Shown here in pieces: positions 58,082-64,000 of a stretch of 64,000 nt of DNA. Origin of the DNA: Ureibacillus terrenus. Lineage in GTDB: Bacteria > Bacillota > Bacilli > Bacillales_A > Planococcaceae. A model generated the notes under the pieces. It ran no database searches. It was not told where the DNA came from and worked only from the letters and a program-made list of their open reading frames with translations. Location: the NCBI RefSeq assembly GCF_006569205.1, contig NZ_VIGD01000008.1:81332-145331 (forward strand). Direction: 5' to 3'. The position numbers were made by a program, and so were the translations under genes. Positions within the stretch are counted from its first letter, which is position 1. The number at the start of each line of letters is the position of its first letter.

Positions 58082-60211
58082 GTGAAGCAGCTGTTTTTAA
58101 ACGTAAAAGATGGTACTGTTCAATTAATTGATACACCCTATCCGACAGTTAAAGATAATCACGTAATAGTTGAAACCCATTATACAGTAATTAGTGCTGG
58201 TACAGAGCGTAGTATAACATCTTTTGGAAGCAAAAATTTAATTCAAAAAGCTTTAGAGAGACCGGATCAAGTAAAAAAAGTGATGGAAAAAATGTCTACA
58301 GATGGAATTCTCACTACAATCGATTCGGCTTTTACCAGACTTAATGAACCAATGCCAATGGGATATTCCGGGGTAGGAAAAGTTGTGGCATGTGGTCGTG
58401 GGGTTACCGAAGTGGAAGTCGGTGATATAGTGGCCATGGCTGGCCAAGCCTACCATAGTGAAGTGAACCGTGTTAATAAAAATCTTATTGCAAAAATTCC
58501 GAAGGATTTTAAAGATTATAGACAAGGGGCTCTCTGTGCGCTTGGCGGGATAGCATTACAGGGGATTCATCAGGCGAAAGTTGTGCCTGGCGAAACAGTT
58601 GCTGTAATAGGACTTGGGTTGTTAGGACATATCACTTCCCGCATTCTATATGCCTATGGTTGTGACGTTATTGGCTATGATATTGTGGATAAAACTTTGC
58701 CAGGGACAAAACTAAAAGCTTTTGTTAATTCAAACGATGAAAATGCAGAGGATATAACAAAGTCACTGACAAAAGGAAGAGGAGTAGATAAAGTCATTAT
58801 TACAGCAGCTGCTAATAGCAATGCTCCAATGGATTTGGCAGCGGCCATTGCCCGTGACCGTGCAATCATATGCATGATTGGTGTAACACAAATGAATATT
58901 GATAGACGCCCATTTTATGAAAAAGAGTTAGTATTTACAATAGCCCGCTCTTATGGTCCTGGAAGATACGATTCAACATATGAAGAAAAAGGGATTGACT
59001 ATCCGATAGGTTACGTTCGATTTACCGAAGGGCGAAATATTGAAGAGTTTATTCGTTTACTCGTTGAAAACAAAGTTGATTTCTCGGACTTAATAACACA
59101 TGAAATTGATTTTGATAGAGCTGAAGAAGCCTATGAAATGATTACAACAAATAAAAACAATGAGCGATATATAGGAATATTATTAAAGTATCCTCAGAAT
59201 GAACAAAAGTGGCAAAAAACAATCATTGGTTCCAAAAATACTATTGATAAAGATAAGATTTCAATCGGTTTAATCGGGGCTGGGAATTTTGCGAGAAACA
59301 CTCTTTTACCGATCATGAAAGAAACAGGATTATATCATTTTAGAGCTCTTGCTACAACAGGTGGAGTGGGTGCAGCACAAGCAAAGCATGTTTTTTCATT
59401 CGATTATGTAACGAATGATTATAAAGAATTGATCAATGATGATAGCATTGATTTAATTGTTGTGTCAACGCAACATAATAGCCATGCAAAATTTGTAGTT
59501 GAAGCACTTAATGCTGGAAAACATGTTTATTGCGAAAAGCCGCTCTGCTTAACTCTTGAAGAGCTAGATCAAATTGAAGAAGCGTATAAAGAGTCAAAAG
59601 GTGAATTATTCTGTGGTATGAATAGAAGACATGCTCCTCTTATCCAACAAATTAAAAAGATTCTATCTACCGATAAGATTCCAGCCGTTTATGATTATAT
59701 TTGTAATGCAGGATATATACCGGAAGATCACTGGACTCAGGATGAAAAAATAGGTGGGGGAAGAATAATCGGTGAAGCATGCCATTTTGTAGATGTGATT
59801 CAATATCTTGATGGCACAGAATTAGAGTCTTTAAAAGTTTCTTTTGCTCAAAATGAAGCTTATCCAAAGAAAGACAATGCAATTATTACCCTAAAATTTA
59901 AATCAGGTGCAATTGGAAATATTATTTATACTTCCATGGGGTCAAAAAAATATCCAAAAGAACAATTAAGAGTTTTCTCCAATGGTATTGTTTGTGAAAT
60001 GGACAATTATATTAAATTGAGTCAGTATGGAAGTTCCAAGAAGACTAAAATTAAGTTAAGACAAGATAAGGGGATCAAAGATGAATATCATTATATTTAT
60101 CAGGTGCTGAATGGAGAAATAAAAAATAACATTGCAGTTAATGATGCATTTTTAAATCATAGATTATTAATTAAGAGTTTAATAAGTAGTCATAATAGTG
60201 AGAATTTTTGA
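58082..60211 (+). CDS. Two-domain oxidoreductase: zinc-type ADH fused to Gfo/Idh/MocA
   Basis: 709 residues from GTG 58082, chosen because AAAGAGGT precedes it and the product begins VKQLFLNVKDGTVQLIDTP as in homologues; the frame is open from 58034. Residues 1-350 are an MDR domain (GYSGVGKVVACGRGV, and VIGLGLLGHITSRIL for nucleotide binding). Residues 390-709 are a Gfo/Idh/MocA dehydrogenase (IGLIGAGNFARNTLLPIM, VYCEKPLCLTLEEL with the EKP lysine, IGGGRIIGEACHFVDV). Such fusions occur in capsule and O-antigen loci and may perform linked sugar oxidations and reductions; the substrate is unknown. Confidence 0.88.
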   Translation: MKQLFLNVKDGTVQLIDTPYPTVKDNHVIVETHYTVISAGTERSITSFGSKNLIQKALERPDQVKKVMEKMSTDGILTTIDSAFTRLNEPMPMGYSGVGKVVACGRGVTEVEVGDIVAMAGQAYHSEVNRVNKNLIAKIPKDFKDYRQGALCALGGIALQGIHQAKVVPGETVAVIGLGLLGHITSRILYAYGCDVIGYDIVDKTLPGTKLKAFVNSNDENAEDITKSLTKGRGVDKVIITAAANSNAPMDLAAAIARDRAIICMIGVTQMNIDRRPFYEKELVFTIARSYGPGRYDSTYEEKGIDYPIGYVRFTEGRNIEEFIRLLVENKVDFSDLITHEIDFDRAEEAYEMITTNKNNERYIGILLKYPQNEQKWQKTIIGSKNTIDKDKISIGLIGAGNFARNTLLPIMKETGLYHFRALATTGGVGAAQAKHVFSFDYVTNDYKELINDDSIDLIVVSTQHNSHAKFVVEALNAGKHVYCEKPLCLTLEELDQIEEAYKESKGELFCGMNRRHAPLIQQIKKILSTDKIPAVYDYICNAGYIPEDHWTQDEKIGGGRIIGEACHFVDVIQYLDGTELESLKVSFAQNEAYPKKDNAIITLKFKSGAIGNIIYTSMGSKKYPKEQLRVFSNGIVCEMDNYIKLSQYGSSKKTKIKLRQDKGIKDEYHYIYQVLNGEIKNNIAVNDAFLNHRLLIKSLISSHNSENF

Positions 60212-60254
60212 TAAATGATGTTGAGAATAAGTAAAAAACTGGGATGTGGAAATT

Positions 60255-61424
60255 ATGGATAATTTAATTGTTGGTGTTGATGCATCTAATATTAGAGCTG
60301 GTGGCGGGCTTACACATTTAAAAAATTTATTAGATTATTTTGAAACAGAAAATAGCAATATTAAAAAAATAATAGTTTGGGGAAATCAAGAAACTTTATT
60401 AAAATTACCAGAAAAAGAACACATAATAAAAGAGTCACATCCTTTGATTAAAAAATCAATTATATCGAGAACTTTTTGGCAAAAGTTTATATTACCTAAA
60501 TTGCTTGAAAAAAATTCTGTTAATGCATTGTTATCACCAGGAGGTATTACTCCAAAAAGGAAAAAAAATATCCCTTATATTGCTATCTCTCAAAATTTGC
60601 TTCCTTTCGAAAAAAGCGAGTACACTAGGTATCCTATATTGAGTTATACAAGATTAAGGTTATTCATTTTAAGAAAAGCTCAACTCAAATCCTTTAAGAA
60701 TTCAGATGGTATTATTTTTCTTAGCGAATACGCCAAGAATGTTATTCAAAAGAAATTAGGAAATAGTGAAGAAAATTACAATATTGTTATTCGACATGGG
60801 ATTGAAAAGAGATTTCTTAAAAAGCCAAGAGTCACAACTGATATAGTGAACTATAGTAATCAAAATCCTTTTAAAATATTGTATGTTTCAATTATTAATT
60901 ACTATAAACATCAAATTAAAGTTGCGGAAGCATGCAGAAAATTAAGAGAGAAAGGCTATCCAATTGAAATTGAATTTATTGGACCTTCCTATAAGCCTGC
61001 ACTATTGGATTTTGAAAAGTATATTAGTAATTTAGATGATAGTACTTTTATTAAATATTCAGGAAAAATACCTTTCGAAGAACTTCATAACAAGTATTAT
61101 AATGCAGATGCGTTTATTTTCGCTTCAAGTTGTGAAAACCTACCAAATATATTAATTGAAGCAATGGCATCCGGTTTACCAATTGCTTCTTCTAATAAAG
61201 GCCCAATGCCAGAAGTCTTAGGTGATGCAGGTGTGTATTTCGATCCGGAAAATGTAGAAGAGATAGCTATTGCAATTGAAACTTTACTAACGAATAAAGA
61301 ATTGAGAACAAAGCTGGCTAATTTGGCATATAAAAAAGCTCAAGAATATTCTTGGGAAAATTGCGCATTTGAAACATTTAAATTTGTAGAAAACATCTGT
61401 TTAAAAAAGGAAAAGGTACATTAG
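60255..61424 (+). CDS. Glycosyltransferase family 4
   Basis: About 389 residues. N-terminal VGVDASNIRAGGGLTHLKNLL; donor domain FKILYVSIINYYKHQIKVAEA, IEFIGPSYKPALLDF and SCENLPNILIEAMASGLPI with the E-x7-E motif. The frame opens at GTG 60246; ATG 60255 is about equally plausible, and neither has a strong ribosome site. Acts on the growing lipid-linked oligosaccharide. Confidence 0.85.
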   Translation: MDNLIVGVDASNIRAGGGLTHLKNLLDYFETENSNIKKIIVWGNQETLLKLPEKEHIIKESHPLIKKSIISRTFWQKFILPKLLEKNSVNALLSPGGITPKRKKNIPYIAISQNLLPFEKSEYTRYPILSYTRLRLFILRKAQLKSFKNSDGIIFLSEYAKNVIQKKLGNSEENYNIVIRHGIEKRFLKKPRVTTDIVNYSNQNPFKILYVSIINYYKHQIKVAEACRKLREKGYPIEIEFIGPSYKPALLDFEKYISNLDDSTFIKYSGKIPFEELHNKYYNADAFIFASSCENLPNILIEAMASGLPIASSNKGPMPEVLGDAGVYFDPENVEEIAIAIETLLTNKELRTKLANLAYKKAQEYSWENCAFETFKFVENICLKKEKVH

Positions 61425-61444
61425 AAACTTAAGAAGGTGGATCA

Positions 61445-62623
61445 ATGGAAAAACAGAATAAAGAATCGATTATATTAGTTACAAATATTCCTACCCCATA
61501 TAGAATAGATTTATTTAAGGAAATGCAAAATCAAATTAACACTAAATTTAATATGGATTTCCAAGTATGGTTTATGTCGGATACTGAACCAACACGGCAT
61601 TGGAAAATTGATAAAACTTCACTAAAGTTTAATAACAAATTCTTTAAAGGTTTACATCCTACAATTAAAGGTATCCCTTATCATTTAAATATAGGAATGT
61701 TACTGGAATTGAATAAAATAAGACCAAAATATTTGATTGTTGGGGGTGCTTGGGTTTTTCCAAGTACAATATTAATAGCATATCTTAAAAGATTTTTATT
61801 TCCAACTACAAAAATGATATTTTGGTCAGAAGCCCATTTAGTTAATAAGAATAGCGAAAATAAATTATTAAAATCAATTAAAACAAGTATATTTTCTAAA
61901 TTTGATGGGTTTATTGTACCCGGAGCAAAGGCATTACAATATGTAAAAAATTATTCAAAAAACAACAAAAAAGTGTTGGTTTTACCAAATACAGTTGATG
62001 AAAGAAAATTTCATTATAAGGTTAAGGAGTTACGTAGTAATAGAAGAGAGCAAATAAGAGAAAGTTTAGGAGTGAAAAATTCTGAACTATTACTAATACT
62101 CCCAGCAAGGCTAATAGAAGTAAAAGGAATAATTCCTTTTTTAAAAGCTTTAAGAGAAAGTGAAACATTATCAAATTTTAAATTATTTATTGCTGGGGAT
62201 GGCGTTCTTAAAGATTCTATTGAAAGTGAGATAAAAAATGGTCTCGAAAAGATCGTCTATTTAATGGGGCATGTTGATGAAATGAAAATGTTGGAGTTGT
62301 ATGCTGCTGCTGATATCTTTGTATTACCTTCAATTTATGATGCAAGTCCACTCACTGTTGTTGAAGCACTTTGGGCTGGACTTCCACTTTTGTTGTCCAC
62401 AGGCGTTGGAAATAACGAAGAAGCATTAATAAATGAAGAAAATGGATGGTTATTTGATATAAAAAATAAAAACGATACTATTAGAGTGATAGAGAAAGCA
62501 TTGAGTACTGATAAAGAGATATTAAAAACATATGGTAGGAAATCAGAAGAAATAGCTTTTTGTAATTTTGATAAAGAAACTCAGGTAGAAAAACTATTAA
62601 ATAAGTTGATAAATAATTTGTAA
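61445..62623 (+). CDS. Glycosyltransferase family 4
   Basis: 392 residues. N-terminus ILVTNIPTPYRIDLFKEMQ, common in GT4 enzymes of capsule loci; donor domain LLILPARLIEVKGIIPFLKA, LFIAGDGVLKDSIES and PSIYDASPLTVVEALWAGLP. AAGGTGG precedes ATG 61445, 20 bases after the previous gene. Sugar specificity cannot be inferred. Confidence 0.86.
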   Translation: MEKQNKESIILVTNIPTPYRIDLFKEMQNQINTKFNMDFQVWFMSDTEPTRHWKIDKTSLKFNNKFFKGLHPTIKGIPYHLNIGMLLELNKIRPKYLIVGGAWVFPSTILIAYLKRFLFPTTKMIFWSEAHLVNKNSENKLLKSIKTSIFSKFDGFIVPGAKALQYVKNYSKNNKKVLVLPNTVDERKFHYKVKELRSNRREQIRESLGVKNSELLLILPARLIEVKGIIPFLKALRESETLSNFKLFIAGDGVLKDSIESEIKNGLEKIVYLMGHVDEMKMLELYAAADIFVLPSIYDASPLTVVEALWAGLPLLLSTGVGNNEEALINEENGWLFDIKNKNDTIRVIEKALSTDKEILKTYGRKSEEIAFCNFDKETQVEKLLNKLINNL

Positions 62624-62688
62624 CTGTAAAATTATTTTCATATCAATGTGAGGAATTTTAATCTGGATTATTAGATTGGAGTAAAAAA

Positions 62689-63789
62689 ATGAAAATAATT
62701 TTTTTAATTAAAGGAAATTTAGAAAGAAATGTTCCGATAATAACACAAATAATGGTGGCGTTAGAAAAAAAGTATGAAGTAAGTGTAATTTGTTCAAAGT
62801 GTGATATTAAGCTATTCGATTTACTGGAGAAAAAAGGAGCAAAAATCTATTGTTCGTCACATAATACCTTTGGTACATCTATAATTAAAAAAGTATCTGA
62901 TTGGTATGGGGTTAGAAAAAATTTTAAAGAAATACTACATAGAATATATACTAATCGAGATATATTATATATTGGCTCTGTAGATACTGCTCTTGCTATG
63001 GGAAAAGAAATAATGAAATATCCGTATATTCTTCATATTAGAGAATTGTATGATACTCATCCGATTTATTTAAAGTTAATGAGACCTTTCGCTCAGTCAG
63101 CTAAAGTTGTGATAATACCGGAATATTCACGGGCTGCAATTTTAAAATGTTGGTTAAATTTAAAGAAAACACCGGTTGTTATACCAAATAAAACATATGA
63201 TCATCCTAGGAAAAGAAATATTAAAATATATAATTATGACTTAAACAGAATGATCAATAGTTTATCTGATAAAAAGATTCTTTTATATCAAGGACATATA
63301 GGCAGAGATCGTGGAATTAAAGAATTGATTGGATCGTTAATGAAAAATTTAGATGATAATTATGTTCTTGTATTAATGGGGCAAAATCATGATGGATTCG
63401 TAGAAGAATTAATAAGTAAGTATCCTCGAGTGTATCATATTAATCATGTTCCAGCCCCCTTCCACTTACAAATAACAAGTCATGCATATATTGGATTAGT
63501 AACGTATGATGATAGTAATTTAAATAATATTTTTTGTGCACCTAATAAAATATATGAATATAGTGGATTTGGAATACCAATATTAGGTCGCGATATTCCA
63601 GGTTTAAAATATACAATAGGTAACAATAATGCTGGTTTATGCGTAGATATTACAAACGAAAATGAAGTGCAACAAGCTTTAAGGGAAATTGATAAAAATT
63701 ATAACTTTTATTCAGAAAATGCTAGTAAGTTCTTTGAAGATACAGATTTAGAAAAGTTATTTGGTAGAATAATGAAAGAATTTGATTGA
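62689..63789 (+). CDS. Glycosyltransferase, GT-B fold
   Basis: 366 residues, begins MKIIFLIKGNLERNVPIITQ. The donor half has KILLYQGHIGRDRGIKELIG, YVLVLMGQNHDGFVEELISK and APNKIYEYSGFGIPILGRDI, typical of GT4-like enzymes, with less conserved motifs than its neighbours. Ribosome site is weak (GGAG before ATG 62689). Last complete gene before the insertion sequence. The locus shows no flippase or polymerase in this window, so it must continue beyond the element or use genes elsewhere. Confidence 0.8.
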   Translation: MKIIFLIKGNLERNVPIITQIMVALEKKYEVSVICSKCDIKLFDLLEKKGAKIYCSSHNTFGTSIIKKVSDWYGVRKNFKEILHRIYTNRDILYIGSVDTALAMGKEIMKYPYILHIRELYDTHPIYLKLMRPFAQSAKVVIIPEYSRAAILKCWLNLKKTPVVIPNKTYDHPRKRNIKIYNYDLNRMINSLSDKKILLYQGHIGRDRGIKELIGSLMKNLDDNYVLVLMGQNHDGFVEELISKYPRVYHINHVPAPFHLQITSHAYIGLVTYDDSNLNNIFCAPNKIYEYSGFGIPILGRDIPGLKYTIGNNNAGLCVDITNENEVQQALREIDKNYNFYSENASKFFEDTDLEKLFGRIMKEFD

Positions 63790-63893
63790 ATAGGTATAAC
63801 TTTAATTAATATAATTTTGAATTTAATAAGAAATAAGTTGTCTTATTTTATTAATGCAAATGGTTCGGATGATTTAGATGTAGTATAGATTTA

Positions 63894-64000
63894 TGGACAC
63901 AACTTGGTTAAGTCATTAATATTAAACTAACGAAAGGTTGTGTCCGAATCATGAGTCAAAAACGGTATAATCAAGAATTTAAACAAACAGTAGTTGAGCT
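63894..64000 (+). mobile_element. Left end of an IS3-family insertion sequence
   Basis: The left end probably starts at TGGACACAAC (63894). GGACACAAC (63895-63903) is repeated in inverted form as GTTGTGTCC (63937-63945) just before the transposase start. The right end is outside the window, so target duplication cannot be checked. Confidence 0.7.
63951..64000 (+). CDS. IS3-family transposase OrfA, N-terminus only
   Basis: ATG 63951 opens a frame encoding MSQKRYNQEFKQTVVE and running off the window. That start is typical of the helix-turn-helix OrfA of IS3/IS150-type elements, which bind the terminal repeats. AAAGG at 63934 is the likely ribosome site. OrfB and the frameshift region lie outside. 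Confidence 0.72.
   Translation, partial: MSQKRYNQEFKQTVVE

Overview
The window is a chromosome segment from an endospore-forming, motile member of the Bacillales. Gene order from rpiB through ywlG, glyA, upp, the atp operon, murAA, spoIID, spoIIQ, spoIIID, mbl, flhO, flhP, fabZ, ywpF, ssbB, ywqA and ywqB follows the Bacillus subtilis ywl-atp-ywq region. Interposed genes (mnaA after upp, an EpuA-like gene, an IDEAL-domain gene) and the TTGGCGGATA-type intergenic repeats suggest a Planococcaceae/Caryophanaceae relative such as Ureibacillus; the genus is inference only.

Layout. 1-6200: a partial lipoprotein gene (minus), then rpiB, ywlG, glyA, upp and mnaA. 6300-13700: atpIBEFHAGDC behind a strong SigA-type promoter, with a terminator-like hairpin between atpE and atpF and a perfect palindrome upstream. 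13870-24560: ywzB, murAA, the sporulation genes spoIID, spoIIQ and spoIIID, mbl, flhO-flhP and an EpuA-like gene. 25900-40500: fabZ, two uncharacterised genes, ywpF, ssbB, the SNF2 helicase ywqA and SWIM protein ywqB, an IDEAL-domain gene, a 30-codon membrane ORF and a NERD-domain pseudogene. 41300-48000: wecC plus wall teichoic acid linkage genes tagA, tagB and tagD. 49200-63800: a polysaccharide locus with a likely diacetylbacillosamine module (dehydratase, aminotransferase, acetyltransferase, initiating transferase), four glycosyltransferases, a heparinase-like lyase, a second wecC and an ADH/Gfo-Idh fusion. From about 52.9 kb the DNA is clearly AT-rich, and the window ends in the start of an IS3-family element, so this part looks acquired.

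The most unusual content is intergenic. Nine arrays (about 265 units, roughly 5.6 kb) share a degenerate 21-bp repeat with a fixed core, C-T-(T/C)-G-G-G-C-R on one strand, and a mostly variable remainder. The period equals two helical turns. Arrays occur in both orientations, and most lie just beyond an intrinsic terminator. Some carry higher-order 42-bp and 105-bp amplifications, and two arrays share an 88-bp near-identical stretch in inverted orientation across fabZ. At least six other tandem families occur in other gaps. Three genes (flhP, tagA, the NERD pseudogene) have their 3' end or stop-codon region copied downstream. The SNF2 gene has an internal repeat of about 25 residues, and a lipoprotein has 11-residue repeats.

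Functionally, mnaA supplies UDP-ManNAc to TagA for teichoic acid linkage and to the two WecC-like dehydrogenases for UDP-ManNAcA. TagB and TagD add and activate glycerol phosphate. The eps/pgl-like genes then make and start a second surface polymer.
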